NCBI GenBank assembly: GCA_022614965.1
Contig: JAKEHO010000079.1
Span: forward strand, 23,663 to 87,662
Direction: 5' to 3'
Source of the DNA: Gammaproteobacteria bacterium
Lineage (GTDB): Bacteria > Pseudomonadota > Gammaproteobacteria > JAKEHO01
DNA length: 64,000 nucleotides
Below, piece by piece: positions 10,654-21,780 of the stretch (within the stretch, counting starts at the first letter, position 1; each line of letters opens with the position of its first letter). A program made the translations under genes and the position numbers. The notes beneath the pieces are model-generated. The model did not search any database, was not told the DNA's origin, and was given only the letters and a program-made list of their open reading frames with translations.

Positions 10654-11910
10654 TCATTCTCGAACGTGTCCATCACCAATCACAATAAACTTCTGAGACG
10701 TCAGCCCTTCAAGGCCCACAGGGCCCCGCGCATGAAGTTTGTCCGTGCTGATCCCGACCTCAGCCCCGAGGCCATATTCGTATCCATCGGCTAGGCGAGT
10801 GGACGCATTCACCATCACCGAGCTGGAATCCACCTCTGTGAGAAACCGCCGGGCTCGACTGATGTCCTCTGTGACAATGGAATCGGTATGTTGCGATCCA
10901 TATTGGCGAATATGATTAATCGCCTCGTCTAATCCCTTCACGACCCGCACCGATAGGATTGGCGCCAGGTATTCCGTCGGCCAATCTTCTTCGGTAGCGG
11001 GGACAGCATCAGGCAAGATCGCCCGCGTCGCGTCGCAACCCCGAATCTCCACGCCAGCCTCCCGGAACATTGCCCCGAGCTTCTGTAAAACAGGCTTCGC
11101 AACGGCCTCTGCAACTAACAGTGTCTCCATGGTGTTACATGTACCAAAACGCTGGGCCTTGGCGTTGAAGGCGATAGCCACCGCCTTGTCAATGATGGTC
11201 TTGTCATCAATGTACACATGGCACACCCCATGAAGGTGCTTAATGGTGGGCACTTTGGCCTCGCGGGTGATCCGTTCAATCAGCCCTTTGCCACCACGGG
11301 GAACGATGACGTCGATGCAATCCTTCATGCGCAACAGCTCGCCTACCGCCGCCCTGTCGGTGGTGCCAATCAGCTGCACAGCATCCACGGGGAGCCCCGC
11401 TTCTTTAAGGCCCCTATGAATGCATGCGGCGATCGCCTGATTGGAGTGTATCGCCTCCGAACCGCCACGCAGGATCGCGGCGTTCCCCGATTTCAAACAG
11501 AGGCCGGCCGCATCCGCCGTCACATTGGGGCGCGACTCATAAATAATGCAAATCACCCCGAGCGGCACGCGCATGCGACCCACCTGGATGCCAGAAGGCT
11601 GGTAGTTAAGGTCGCTGATTTGCCCGACGGGATCAGGGAGCCTCGCAACCTGCCGGAGGCCATCCGCCATGGCGCTGATACTCCGTTGCGTCAATTCCAA
11701 GCGCTCCACCATCGCCGCATCAAGCCCCCGCCTATTGCCCGCCTCAAGATCGCGTCGATTCGCATCGAAAAGATCACCCACATGGTGTTCCAGGCTCGCG
11801 GCAATGGCAAGCACGGCCTTGTCTTTGACCTTTGTCTCAGCACGCGCCATTGCAAGAGCCGCACCTCGGGCGCGTTGACCCACCTCTTTAATGTAAGCCT
11901 TAATATCCAT
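10654..11910 (-). CDS. proA: Gamma-glutamyl phosphate reductase
   Basis: [42 protein letters not shown]; ProA C-terminal [35 protein letters not shown]. Confidence 0.97.
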   Translation of the reverse strand: MDIKAYIKEVGQRARGAALAMARAETKVKDKAVLAIAASLEHHVGDLFDANRRDLEAGNRRGLDAAMVERLELTQRSISAMADGLRQVARLPDPVGQISDLNYQPSGIQVGRMRVPLGVICIIYESRPNVTADAAGLCLKSGNAAILRGGSEAIHSNQAIAACIHRGLKEAGLPVDAVQLIGTTDRAAVGELLRMKDCIDVIVPRGGKGLIERITREAKVPTIKHLHGVCHVYIDDKTIIDKAVAIAFNAKAQRFGTCNTMETLLVAEAVAKPVLQKLGAMFREAGVEIRGCDATRAILPDAVPATEEDWPTEYLAPILSVRVVKGLDEAINHIRQYGSQHTDSIVTEDISRARRFLTEVDSSSVMVNASTRLADGYEYGLGAEVGISTDKLHARGPVGLEGLTSQKFIVIGDGHVRE

Positions 11911-11986
11911 GTCAGCTCAGTTCGACGGCGCAGCGATCGATCGACTCAATAGACGCCCGTGTGGATCCAGCGCGACCTCGCCTGCC

Positions 11987-13009
11987 TCATAAAGACGTGA
12001 ACCCGAGTTTCACCCCGGCAATGGCCAGACACAGGCACTTCAGTGCGTCCCACGCATTACCGGGCACCACTCCCTTGACGATGCGGTCAATGGCCGCGGC
12101 CTCCCGCAATAAGGCATACCAATCACATGTCCCGTGGCGCAAGAGGGCACGCTTCACAAGCGGCCGACGCCTCTCCCAAACGCGGAACTCAGCCAAAACC
12201 CGCTGAAGGCCTGCGTACATTTTTTCGGACATCACAGACATTATTCGAAGTTCTCTCGTCAATGCCCACAACACAAGGCTGGCTTCCACGCCCTCGCCCT
12301 TCAGCCCCATGAGGATGCGAACACTTCGCCCTGCATCGCCTTCCAACGCGGCATCCACGAGGCTAAAGACATCGAAACGGGCAGAATCCGCGACAGCGCC
12401 AAGGACATCACCCACCTCAATCGTTTCTCCCGACTTCAGAAGAAGCAGCTTATCGAGTTCCTGGGCAGCTGCCAGCAAATTGCCTTCGACACGCTCCGCA
12501 ATCAATGTCGCGGCCTCACGGGTCACGTTCACCCCACGCCCTGCCGTACGGCGTATGATCCAATTGGGAAGTTGTCGCGCTTCAACGGGCCAGACCTGGA
12601 TCACTACCCCACTCGCGTCCAATGCCTTGAACCACTGGCTCTGCTGAATCTTTCTTTCAAGCTTACCTGCGGTGACAAGAAGAACAATATCGTCAAGCGG
12701 CGCCTCTGCATAGGCGATCAATGCCTCTGCGCCCCCGTCCTTTGGTTTCCCTTCACCCATTCTGAGCTCGATCAAGCGCCGAGACGAAAATAACGACCTG
12801 TTATCACGCGCTTGTTGCAAAGTCATCCAATCGAATCCTAGCTCCACAGTCAGTACAACCCGCTCATCAAACCCCTGACGTCGTGCAAACATTCGAATCG
12901 CATCCGCGGCCTCTGCAAGCTGCAAGGGTTCATCTCCACTCAGAAGAAAAATTGGCGCAAGTCCATTTTGCTCTAGATTTGAGGCAAGCTGATCGATCCT
13001 GAGTTTCAT
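11987..13009 (-). CDS. holA: DNA polymerase III subunit delta
   Basis: LAPIFLLSGDEPLQLAEAADAIR...; family-wide similarity and nadD-proximal synteny with lptE-leuS. Confidence 0.92.
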   Translation of the reverse strand: MKLRIDQLASNLEQNGLAPIFLLSGDEPLQLAEAADAIRMFARRQGFDERVVLTVELGFDWMTLQQARDNRSLFSSRRLIELRMGEGKPKDGGAEALIAYAEAPLDDIVLLVTAGKLERKIQQSQWFKALDASGVVIQVWPVEARQLPNWIIRRTAGRGVNVTREAATLIAERVEGNLLAAAQELDKLLLLKSGETIEVGDVLGAVADSARFDVFSLVDAALEGDAGRSVRILMGLKGEGVEASLVLWALTRELRIMSVMSEKMYAGLQRVLAEFRVWERRRPLVKRALLRHGTCDWYALLREAAAIDRIVKGVVPGNAWDALKCLCLAIAGVKLGFTSL

Positions 13010-13045
13010 GCGTGGGTGCGAGCTATAGGAGTGGCTCTGATCCGA

Positions 13046-13585
13046 TCACTTAGCGTCCACGGCAGCAAGCTGTTGGATCGCCTGTAACCGTCTCAGTATC
13101 GTCGTCGCCACTTCCCGTCTCATATCGTCACGAATAACCGCCGCCTCGTTATACTTCCCCAGTGCGTCGAAGCCACTGAACGTCAGTTCCTTCACAACGC
13201 CGATTTGCTGGTCATTAATCAGCACGTTTCCGTCCGGTTTGGCCACCAACAGATTCACTTTATACCCCAGCTGGTACTCTTCCACCTTGCCGGTCTGTGC
13301 GGACACCGCCAATACCCGTTGATCAAAGGATTCTTGTCTGACCTTCACCCAGAGCCCCGCCTCGTCCGCATTTTCGGTTGTGGAGACGCCAGCATAGTGC
13401 AGTTGCTGAACGATCTCCGCTGCCAGCTCATCGGCACCCTGCGACTGGACGTAGACGCGCGGCAAATCAAGCGCCACGTTGCTGTAACCGCGCAGATGAA
13501 AACCACACGCGGTCAAGAGAAGTGACAACCCCAGGAATATTGCAACCTTTTTTTTCATCGGGCCCCCACTCCTAATCCGAATCAC
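13046..13585 (-). CDS. lptE: LPS-assembly lipoprotein LptE
   Basis: Lipobox [11 protein letters not shown], position between holA and leuS. Confidence 0.92.
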   Translation of the reverse strand: MIRIRSGGPMKKKVAIFLGLSLLLTACGFHLRGYSNVALDLPRVYVQSQGADELAAEIVQQLHYAGVSTTENADEAGLWVKVRQESFDQRVLAVSAQTGKVEEYQLGYKVNLLVAKPDGNVLINDQQIGVVKELTFSGFDALGKYNEAAVIRDDMRREVATTILRRLQAIQQLAAVDAK

Positions 13586-16026
13586 GAGACCACGATGTTC
13601 ACCAGGCGACCCGGTACGACCACCACTTTCTGAACTTCCTTATTCGCAACAAAGCGCTGGACATTCACATCGGCAAGTGCAGCTTCCTCCACTTCATCAC
13701 GCCGAGCGTCGGTCGGTACCGTGATCCTGGCGCGCAGTTTACCGTTGACCTGGACAACCAGCAGGATCTCCTCACGAGTCAACGCACTCTTATCCACCTC
13801 CGGCCACGGTACATTAATGACCATTTCCTCGTGGCCGAGCGCTCGATAGATTGCATCACTGATATGTGGCACGATGGGAGCCAGAAGCAGAACTCCCGTT
13901 TCCAAACCTTCTTGCATAATGGCCCGCCCCTGCGCCGAGTCATCCTGTGCACGCGAGAGCGCATTGATCAATTCCATCACTTCCGCGATCGCGGTGTTAA
14001 AAGTATAGCGCCTGCCAACATCGTCATTGACCTTCACAATGGTCTCGTGAATCTGTCGCCTTAGCGCGCGCTGCGCAACCGTCAGGCGGCTCTTATTGAG
14101 CCCTGGTGCCTTCCCATTCGATAGGTGATTCACCGCGAGCTTCCAAAATCGCCTCAAGAAACGGGCGGCACCAGCTATGGCGGTGTCAGACCACTCGAGG
14201 CTTTGCTCCGGCGGTGCGGCGAACATCATGAACAAACGTACGGTATCTGCACCGTACTGATCGATCATGGCCTGCGGGTCGACGGTATTACCCTTCGACT
14301 TGGACATTTTGGCGCCATCCTTCAGCACCATGCCCTGGGTGAGCAGATTCGTAAACGGCTCATCAAACTTCAGGAGTCCCTCATCACGCATCAGCTTGTG
14401 GAAGAACCGGGCATACAGCAAGTGGAGGATGGCATGTTCAATGCCGCCGATATACTGATCAACCGGCAGCCAGTAGCCCGCCCGCCGATCCAACATCACA
14501 TCACGATTGTCGGGACAAGCGAAACGCGCGTAATACCAAGACGATTCGACGAAGGTATCAAAAGTATCGGTCTCACGTTCTGCCGGCCCACCGCATTCAG
14601 GGCAGGTCGTGCTCACGAACGATGCCAGGTGTTTCAGAGGTGAGCCGGTTTCATCAAATGCCACATCCTCAGGCAAGACTACGGGCAGCTCATCATCCGG
14701 TACCGGCACACCCCCGCAAGATGAGCAATAGATGATCGGTATCGGTGCGCCCCAGTAACGTTGTCTCGAGACGCTCCAGTCCCTAAGTCGATAGTGAGTC
14801 AACCGACGGCCTTTCCCACGTGCCTCGAGATACTCGGCGATGGCAACAAACGCCTCATCGGAACTCAGCCCATCAAATTCACCCGAATGACGTAACACGC
14901 CCTTTTCAGTAAAGGCCGCCTCATCAAGCGTCAACTCACCGTCGAGGGGGTAAACCACCGGGCGAATCGGCAGTTGATATTTTTTTGCGAATTCGAAGTC
15001 GCGCTGATCGTGTGCCGGCACGGACATGACCGCGCCAGAACCGTAGATCATGAGCACGAAGTTCGCGATCCAAACCGGCAGCGCCTCGCCAGTAATAGGG
15101 TGGAGGGCCTTAATACCGGTGTCGACGCCGCGCTTTTCCATCGTCTCCATGGCCGCTTCCGACACCGGCACATTGCGGCATTCATCGATAAAGGCCTTGA
15201 GCGCGGCGCTTTCCTCGGCCGCCTCGATTGCGAGCAGGTGCTCGGGCGCCACCGCGACATAGGTCGCCCCCATCAGCGTGTCGGGGCGTGTCGTGAATAC
15301 CGTCAGCGATTCGTCCCCGACTTGGAATTCGATATCAACCCCCTCAGAGCGCCCAATCCAATTATGCTGCATCGTACGCACGGCCTCTGGCCAGCCAGCA
15401 AGGTTCTCAAGCTCTGCCAGTAACTCCTCCGCATAGGCGGTGATCTTGAGAAACCATTGGGGCACCGCACGTCGCTCAACAGGCGCCCCCGAGCGCCAGC
15501 CTTTGCCGTCGACGACCTGCTCATTGGCGAGCACCGTCTGATCCACCGGATCCCAGTTCACCATCGAGGTCTTGCGATAGACAAGCCCTTTCTTAAAGAG
15601 ACGGGTAAACAACCACTGTTCCCAGCGGTAATACTCCGGATCACAGGTCGCAAGCTCCCGGGTCCAATCGTAGGCAAAGCCGAGGCGCTTGAGTTGCGCG
15701 CGCATATAGGCAATGTTGTCCTTAGTCCACTTGGCGGGGGCGACCTTGTTCTCGATGGCCGCGTTCTCTGCTGGCAAACCAAAACTGTCCCAACCCATGG
15801 GTTGCAGCACATTTCTTCCCCGCATGCGCTGATAACGCGCAATGACATCACCGATGGTGTAATTGCGCACATGCCCCATGTGCAGGTTACCGCTGGGATA
15901 GGGGAACATAGAGAGACAGTAAAACTTTTCCCGACGTGGATCTTCGCTCACCGCAAAGGCGCCCGTCTGTTCCCACTCGGCCTGAATGCGTGCCTCGAGC
16001 TCATCCGGTTTATATCGATTGTCCAT
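13582..16026 (-). CDS. leuS: Leucyl-tRNA synthetase
   Basis: [32 protein letters not shown] motif. Confidence 0.98.
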   Translation of the reverse strand: MDNRYKPDELEARIQAEWEQTGAFAVSEDPRREKFYCLSMFPYPSGNLHMGHVRNYTIGDVIARYQRMRGRNVLQPMGWDSFGLPAENAAIENKVAPAKWTKDNIAYMRAQLKRLGFAYDWTRELATCDPEYYRWEQWLFTRLFKKGLVYRKTSMVNWDPVDQTVLANEQVVDGKGWRSGAPVERRAVPQWFLKITAYAEELLAELENLAGWPEAVRTMQHNWIGRSEGVDIEFQVGDESLTVFTTRPDTLMGATYVAVAPEHLLAIEAAEESAALKAFIDECRNVPVSEAAMETMEKRGVDTGIKALHPITGEALPVWIANFVLMIYGSGAVMSVPAHDQRDFEFAKKYQLPIRPVVYPLDGELTLDEAAFTEKGVLRHSGEFDGLSSDEAFVAIAEYLEARGKGRRLTHYRLRDWSVSRQRYWGAPIPIIYCSSCGGVPVPDDELPVVLPEDVAFDETGSPLKHLASFVSTTCPECGGPAERETDTFDTFVESSWYYARFACPDNRDVMLDRRAGYWLPVDQYIGGIEHAILHLLYARFFHKLMRDEGLLKFDEPFTNLLTQGMVLKDGAKMSKSKGNTVDPQAMIDQYGADTVRLFMMFAAPPEQSLEWSDTAIAGAARFLRRFWKLAVNHLSNGKAPGLNKSRLTVAQRALRRQIHETIVKVNDDVGRRYTFNTAIAEVMELINALSRAQDDSAQGRAIMQEGLETGVLLLAPIVPHISDAIYRALGHEEMVINVPWPEVDKSALTREEILLVVQVNGKLRARITVPTDARRDEVEEAALADVNVQRFVANKEVQKVVVVPGRLVNIVVS

Positions 16027-16244
16027 CAGATACTGGCAAATACTGGGATTCTTTAGCCCTCACCACAAATAAAACAGGATACCGTAGCGTAAATGGGCCG
16101 AATAGGGGAGGCCTTAATGCACGGGATGCCCCTTCATACGGGAAGGTGGAGCGATACGCAGGAGAGTGCCGGTGGCAAGCGCCCTAACAGAGCAAGACGC
16201 ACGACCAACAGGAGGGCGAGGCCCCCAAAGGGAAACTCGATGGT

Positions 16245-16553
16245 TCAGTATCCTTCGTCGCCGCCTGGCTTGCCCACGGTCAAAATGTCCCGATTCATGT
16301 CAACGGTCTGCTCGCCAATACCATCAACCAGCGTCAAGTCCTCCACAGACATAAATGGCCCGTGTTGCTCCCGATACGCGACAATGGCCTCGGCCTTCAC
16401 GGGGCCCACTCCCTTCATGGCGGAAGCCAGCGTCTTCGCATCGGCCGTGTTGATATTTACGAGCTCATCGCTTAAGACCGTCAGAGGCAGAGAAAGGACT
16501 AGAAACAGAGCGAGGATGAGACGTCCTACTGATGACATGGCGCGCTCCCTCAA
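16245..16553 (-). CDS. ComEA-like helix-hairpin-helix protein
   Basis: VNINTADAKTLASAMKGVGPVKAEAIVAYREQHGPFMSVEDLTLVDGIGEQTVD, signal peptide. Confidence 0.92.
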   Translation of the reverse strand: MRERAMSSVGRLILALFLVLSLPLTVLSDELVNINTADAKTLASAMKGVGPVKAEAIVAYREQHGPFMSVEDLTLVDGIGEQTVDMNRDILTVGKPGGDEGY

Positions 16554-16777
16554 GTGATCATCATTCTTCTATCGCAGCGGCCCGATGAGCCGGGGCACAC
16601 TCGGCGCAGGCTACCACCCTTTTCCGACTGATCACAAGGGCTTTTGCATGGCGAGAGCTCTTGCTCTCAATGGGACCCTCTATCGACCCGGCTTTGGCCC
16701 ACCGCCCGCGGATGCGGGGGTTGTGGGAGAGGCTACCTCCCCGAAGCAAATCGCTCGCAGACCTCAGGCTGCCCGGC

Positions 16778-18127
16778 CTACCAGATGACCTGGGCGCGCA
16801 TCTGAGCGATGAAGGGTTTGGCCTCATTAAACGGTCCGCCCCTCACGTCCAGCACCTTGATCAGGTTCCACATGAACCGGATATTCGGATTCACATACCA
16901 ATTGAGTCCCAAGGTGATGTCATCTTGTTCGCCGCCATTGATATCCTGGTCAGAAAGGTCCAGATAACTGTAGCGGAACGCCGCTTCCCAGGCGCCCCAG
17001 CCACCGCCCCAGCTGAAGTTACTCTTCGGCTTGACATTGTCAAACGCGCCTGAGGTGAACTTATAGTTCCTGGACTCACCCGTCAAAAACCAGCTCCCCT
17101 GCAGATACGCGCCCCAGAAGTATGGATTGGACTTCCCTGGCGTTTCACGGTGAACCCAGGTCCCGATATACTCGCCCTGCACCGACCAGGGACCGTACAC
17201 ACCGGCGAGCTCGGCCCCCGCGTTGGTAAACGAGCTAGCATCAAAATTGGGCTTTGCTTTGGTGCCCGTATCAACGAGTCGTACATCGGTGACGTGGGAC
17301 TCGGGTCGCTGGCGAAAGCGCACTACCTTATCATCGCCGGTGTTACGCCACTGGAAATTTGCGCCCAAGTGCGCGACACGGGTCTCCTCATGCACAGGGG
17401 CGAAGGTTACGCGCGCGGGGATCCCATAGCCTTCCGGAGCCTCCTCTTGAACGTTGTTCCCGAAGAACCCAGTGGCGGCGGTCCATGTCTCACCATAGGT
17501 ATGCACGCCGGCGCCGAGAAAACGGCTCGGCGCAAAGACGTTGGGCAGCGCACGTTCCATGAAGGTGATGAACCTCGAACTCGTCATCTCTTCCAGGCTA
17601 AACGGCTCCTTGAAGTTCCCCACCGTGATCGAGGTTGGCTTGAAGCCAACGTATTTAATGTAGGCATCCTTGATCCCATCGGGCGGGCTCTCTGTAAACT
17701 CGTATTCGAACTTGAGTTCCCAAACCTTGTATACAGTGCCCTGCACATCGACGCGCGCCCGGCGGACCTCCGCGGCACTCAAAAGGGCGCTGCGATCATT
17801 ATCAAAGTAGGCCCCATCGACCTGCAGGCGGCCTCCAAAGCTCCACTTATAGTTGCCGTCCTTCGATGCAATCTCGAACTTGCCTTTGGTCGTGACCACG
17901 GGCAGATCCTTGGTGGCCTCTTCGACCTGTGCCTTTCCTTTCTCCTCATCGGCAAGTGCCGAGTTCCTCAACACCTCGTATTGCTCTTGGCTAATCGTCC
18001 CGTTGTCTCGGAGCTCCTCTAAGAGCTCAAGCATGGCCTCGTTCGCCGCGAGGGCGGGCAGCGATACGGACGCGGCCCAACCGGCGGCGAGGAAAGCCCA
18101 TAGTAACGTCTTGGGTGATCGCATCAT
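16778..18127 (-). CDS. OprO/OprP-type phosphate-selective porin
   Basis: Signal peptide, short N-terminal coiled coil, outer-membrane porin body (GGRLQVDGAYFDND...), divergent from phoB with Pho-box array. Confidence 0.88.
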   Translation of the reverse strand: MMRSPKTLLWAFLAAGWAASVSLPALAANEAMLELLEELRDNGTISQEQYEVLRNSALADEEKGKAQVEEATKDLPVVTTKGKFEIASKDGNYKWSFGGRLQVDGAYFDNDRSALLSAAEVRRARVDVQGTVYKVWELKFEYEFTESPPDGIKDAYIKYVGFKPTSITVGNFKEPFSLEEMTSSRFITFMERALPNVFAPSRFLGAGVHTYGETWTAATGFFGNNVQEEAPEGYGIPARVTFAPVHEETRVAHLGANFQWRNTGDDKVVRFRQRPESHVTDVRLVDTGTKAKPNFDASSFTNAGAELAGVYGPWSVQGEYIGTWVHRETPGKSNPYFWGAYLQGSWFLTGESRNYKFTSGAFDNVKPKSNFSWGGGWGAWEAAFRYSYLDLSDQDINGGEQDDITLGLNWYVNPNIRFMWNLIKVLDVRGGPFNEAKPFIAQMRAQVIW

Positions 18128-18248
18128 GGATGTTCTCCCTTTCTTGTTTCAGGTGAATAACCAAGGCACGTTCACCACGCGCCTCTGCCCCGCCCGCCTC
18201 TTTTGCATTCCGGGCTCTCAAACTGCGGGCTCAGCATAGGGTCGCAAT

Positions 18249-18310
18249 GTTGCGTCCGCGTGAAGCGGAGGTGACCAACACGTGAAAAGATCATGACGCG
18301 GGTGTGACAG
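18249..18310 (-). promoter_or_regulatory. Pho-box array for porin: five 7-mers at 11-bp spacing plus one degenerate; -10 TATGCT at 18233-18238
   Basis: Minus strand: CTGTCAC(18310-18304)-ACCC-GCGTCAT-GATC-TTTTCAC-GTGT-TGGTCAC-CTCC-GCTTCAC(18266-18260)-GCGG-ACGCAAC. Confidence 0.75.
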
Positions 18311-18363
18311 GATGGCGCTCGCCTCCTATGCCACATCTGAAAGGCACGGTGTCCTCATCGGCA

Positions 18364-18397
18364 TCGTCACATTTTTGTAATATCATTGGTTTTTAAT
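18364..18397 (+). promoter_or_regulatory. Pho box and -10 for phoB
   Basis: TCGTCAC(18364-18370)-ATTT-TTGTAAT(18375-18381), 10 nt, TTTAAT(18392-18397). Confidence 0.6.
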
Positions 18398-18428
18398 GGG
18401 CGTGAACAAGGTGCAAGGGATGTGAAAC

Positions 18429-19130
18429 GTGGCGGTGGCAGGAACGATATTGATCGTTGAGGATGAGGCCGATATCCGGCAGATGTTGGGATTTGCCCTG
18501 ACGCGCGCAGGTTATCCGTACAGAGAGGCCGCTGATGCAGAAGCGGCTGAGGTCTACATCAGGGAAGAACCGCCTGATCTCATCCTGCTCGATTGGATGC
18601 TGCCGGGGATGAGCGGTGTTGATTTTGCCAGACGCCTGAAGCGTGATCCGACATCCCGTGAGATCCCAATCATCATGCTGACAGCGCGCACGGAAGAAAG
18701 CGACAAGGTCCGCGGGCTCGAGGTCGGCGCCGACGACTATGTCACTAAACCCTTCTCACCGAGGGAACTGCTCGCACGGATCAAGGCGGTGCTGCGTCGC
18801 ACGGCGCCTGAGCGGGCACAGCAAGTGATCGAGGTGGAGGGGCTCAAGGTTGACCCTCAAACCCATCGCGTAACAGTCGAAGATGCGCCCGTTGCGTTAA
18901 GCCCAATGGAGTTTCGCCTGCTGCACTTTTTTGTCAACCATCCGGAGCGGGTCTACAGCCGTAATCAATTGCTTGATCAGGTTTGGGGCGGTAACGTGTA
19001 TGTGGAAGAACGGACTGTCGATGTGCACATCCGCCGACTGCGCAAGGCTCTCGCCCCCCATGGCCTAGACAAATACATTCAGACAGTGCGAAGCGTGGGC
19101 TATCGCTTCTCAACCCAACCCAAGTTCTAA
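18429..19130 (+). CDS. phoB: Phosphate regulon response regulator PhoB
   Basis: Receiver ([14 protein letters not shown]...[21 protein letters not shown]) plus winged-helix domain; next to phoR and pst; GTG start. Confidence 0.96.
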   Translation: MAVAGTILIVEDEADIRQMLGFALTRAGYPYREAADAEAAEVYIREEPPDLILLDWMLPGMSGVDFARRLKRDPTSREIPIIMLTARTEESDKVRGLEVGADDYVTKPFSPRELLARIKAVLRRTAPERAQQVIEVEGLKVDPQTHRVTVEDAPVALSPMEFRLLHFFVNHPERVYSRNQLLDQVWGGNVYVEERTVDVHIRRLRKALAPHGLDKYIQTVRSVGYRFSTQPKF

Positions 19131-19136
19131 CAAACA

Positions 19137-20453
19137 ATGCGCGAAGATATTTGGAAGTTCGCGGGTGTCCTTCTGATTGCGCTCGTCATAGGGATCCTGA
19201 CCCATCACGTGCTTCTGCTGCTGTTGCTAGGAACCGGGCTGTGCCTCCTACACCAGCAGCGCAACCTGTACCGTCTGCGGCGCTGGCTCCAGAACCGGGA
19301 GAAGCACAGACCGCCAGATGCCCGCGGGCTACTGGCGGAGGTGTGCCGCGAGATTGACTACCGGTTCGAGCACCACCAAAGCCGGAAGCAAACGTTATCC
19401 ACCTACCTCAAACGCTTTCAGGAGGCCGCCTCTGCATTGCCGGATGGCACCATCGTCTTGGGCGAGGCCGGTGAGATCGAGTGGGCCAACGATGCGGCTC
19501 GCCGTTACTTAGGCGTACGCTGGCCCCAGGACGCGCGGCAACGCATTGCGAACCTGATCCGGCACCCCCAACTCCCGAGCCTACTCGAAGCACACAGCGG
19601 CGCGACACAGGCGCTCGAGATCCCATCCCCCGTTCATCCCGACATGCGGCTTAGCCTGTTCACCGTACCGTACGGCAGCACCCAACGCCTGTTTATAGCG
19701 CGTGACGTGACAAAACTGTATCGCCTGAATCGAATGCGCAGCGACTTTATCGCCAACGCATCCCACGAGTTACGCACACCGCTGACCGTCATCAACGGCT
19801 ATCTTGAGACCCTTGAGGAAGACCAGGGCCAGTGGCCTGAGGCGTCGCGATCATCCTTTACACAAATGCGCAGGCAAACTGAACGGATGCGAAACCTCAT
19901 CAATGATCTGTTGCTGCTATCGGCACTCGAGCACGATGAAGCCGTTCCTTCACCCGAATTGGTACGGGTGCCTGAGATGCTCAGCGCGATTTACATGGAA
20001 GCCAACGCGCTGAGCGGAGCCCGTGAACACATTTTCTATCTCGAGGCCGATCCAAAACTCTGGATCATGGGGAACTACAATGAACTCTACAGCGCATTTT
20101 CCAACCTCGTAATCAACGCCGTGCAGTACACCCCGGGCAAGGGCATCATCCGCATACGCTGGTATGCCGACAACGAGGGCGCCCATATGCATGTCAGCGA
20201 CACCGGCATCGGCATACCGGAATCCCATCGCTTGCGGATCACTGAACGTTTCTACCGCGTCGACAAAGGCCGTTCACGAGAGAGCGGCGGTACGGGACTT
20301 GGCCTTGCCATCGTCAAACATGTGCTTGCCCGCCATAACGCGAGCCTTCATATCGAGAGCACCCCGGGTAAGGGCAGCACCTTCCGCTGTGACTTTCCAC
20401 CGGCTACCATCGCTCAAGGGGACGCGCAGCCGGGTCTCTCAAGCTCCGCTTGA
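19137..20453 (+). CDS. phoR: Phosphate regulon sensor kinase PhoR
   Basis: FIANASHELRTPLTVINGYLETL H-box, HATPase motifs, synteny with phoB. Confidence 0.96.
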   Translation: MREDIWKFAGVLLIALVIGILTHHVLLLLLLGTGLCLLHQQRNLYRLRRWLQNREKHRPPDARGLLAEVCREIDYRFEHHQSRKQTLSTYLKRFQEAASALPDGTIVLGEAGEIEWANDAARRYLGVRWPQDARQRIANLIRHPQLPSLLEAHSGATQALEIPSPVHPDMRLSLFTVPYGSTQRLFIARDVTKLYRLNRMRSDFIANASHELRTPLTVINGYLETLEEDQGQWPEASRSSFTQMRRQTERMRNLINDLLLLSALEHDEAVPSPELVRVPEMLSAIYMEANALSGAREHIFYLEADPKLWIMGNYNELYSAFSNLVINAVQYTPGKGIIRIRWYADNEGAHMHVSDTGIGIPESHRLRITERFYRVDKGRSRESGGTGLGLAIVKHVLARHNASLHIESTPGKGSTFRCDFPPATIAQGDAQPGLSSSA

Positions 20454-20490
20454 TCCTGGAGAACGCTTCGCGAATCGCGCCCTTGCAAAA

Positions 20491-20535
20491 TTGTCATCAT
20501 GCCTTCATGGCGCTGTCATAAAGGCGCTCCATACT
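20491..20535 (+). promoter_or_regulatory. Triple Pho-box half-site and -10 for pstS
   Basis: TTGTCAT(20491)-CATG-CCTTCAT(20502)-GGCG-CTGTCAT(20513-20519), 10 nt, CATACT(20530-20535). Confidence 0.8.
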
Positions 20536-20613
20536 CCCTCCCGACACCAACGTCAGGACCGTGCAACAGCCCGGCGGTTGTCTTATTGAGCACACATTAA
20601 GGAGCAAAACACC

Positions 20614-21630
20614 ATGATGATGGAAAGACCATTTTCTTTCGCGGCAGGCCTTGCCCTTGCCGCGTGGCTACCCGCCACAACCATGGGGGAGTCCATGGTT
20701 GATCAGGCGCTTCCGATCTACACCAAAGCGAGCGGTGTCTCCGGTACGGTCTCGAGCGTTGGCTCGGATACGCTAGCCAATCTCATGACACTCTGGGGGG
20801 AAGACTTCAAGCGCCTTTACCCCAATGTCACGATTCAGATCCAGGCTGCCGGCTCGTCAACGGCCCCGCCTGCGCTCACCGAGGGGACTTCGAATCTGGG
20901 GCCTATGAGCCGCCTGATGAAAGACAACGAAGTCGAGGCCTTCGAAAAAAAGTACGGGTACAAGCCGACCGCCATCCCGGTTGCCATCGACGCCCTGGCG
21001 GTCTTCGTCAACAAGGATAATCCCCTCACGGAAATGACGCTGCCCCAGGTGGATGCCGTGTTCTCGGCGACCCGGAAATGCGGCTATCCGGAAGCGATCA
21101 CCGAGTGGGGGCAGCTGGGTGTCACCGGCGAGTGGAAGAACCGCCCAATCCAGCTCTATGGCCGCAACTCGGTCTCCGGCACCTATGGGTACTTCAAAGA
21201 GCACGCCCTCTGCAAAGGCGACTTCAAGGACACCGTCAATGAACAGCCGGGCTCAGCCTCCGTGGTGCAGGGGGTAACCAAGTCGATCAATGGCATCGGC
21301 TACTCAGGGATCGGCTACAAGACCTCAGGCGTTAAGGCGCTTGAGCTGGCGAACCAGGACGGTGAAGCCGCTGTGGATGCAACGCCCGCAAACGCCGTCA
21401 GCGGGACCTATCCACTCGCCCGCTTCCTATATGTCTACGTGAATAAGGCCCCGAACAAGCCGCTGCCCCCTCTGGAACGGGAGTTCATCAAGATGATCCT
21501 CTCGCAGACGGGACAGACCGCAGTGGTCAAAGACGGCTACGTCCCGTTACCGGCTAAGCTGGCAAGCCAAGAGTTCGAAAAGATAGTGAGCGAGAAGGTC
21601 GCCAGCACAAATTTGATTCCCCGGCCATAA
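20614..21630 (+). CDS. pstS: Phosphate ABC transporter substrate-binding protein PstS
   Basis: [60 protein letters not shown] aaggag upstream. Confidence 0.95.
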   Translation: MMMERPFSFAAGLALAAWLPATTMGESMVDQALPIYTKASGVSGTVSSVGSDTLANLMTLWGEDFKRLYPNVTIQIQAAGSSTAPPALTEGTSNLGPMSRLMKDNEVEAFEKKYGYKPTAIPVAIDALAVFVNKDNPLTEMTLPQVDAVFSATRKCGYPEAITEWGQLGVTGEWKNRPIQLYGRNSVSGTYGYFKEHALCKGDFKDTVNEQPGSASVVQGVTKSINGIGYSGIGYKTSGVKALELANQDGEAAVDATPANAVSGTYPLARFLYVYVNKAPNKPLPPLEREFIKMILSQTGQTAVVKDGYVPLPAKLASQEFEKIVSEKVASTNLIPRP

Positions 21631-21656
21631 GATTAAGATCCTAAATCCCCTGCCTG

Positions 21657-21682
21657 CGCCTTGCCCTGCAAGGCGTTTTTTT
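21657..21682 (+). terminator. Rho-independent terminator after pstS
   Basis: CGCCTTGC-CCT-GCAAGGCG followed by TTTTTTT. Confidence 0.92.
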
Positions 21683-21739
21683 ACCCAGCCGACCCAGGCG
21701 TGCCAGACAATGCTCGACAAACGGCCCACAGGCCATTCA

Positions 21740-21773
21740 GCGTCACCAAACTGTCATAATTCGTCCCTACTAT
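21740..21773 (+). promoter_or_regulatory. Second Pho-type promoter, in front of pstC
   Basis: GCGTCAC(21740)-CAAA-CTGTCAT(21751-21757), 10 nt, TACTAT(21768-21773). Confidence 0.7.
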
Positions 21774-21780
21774 AGGTTCG

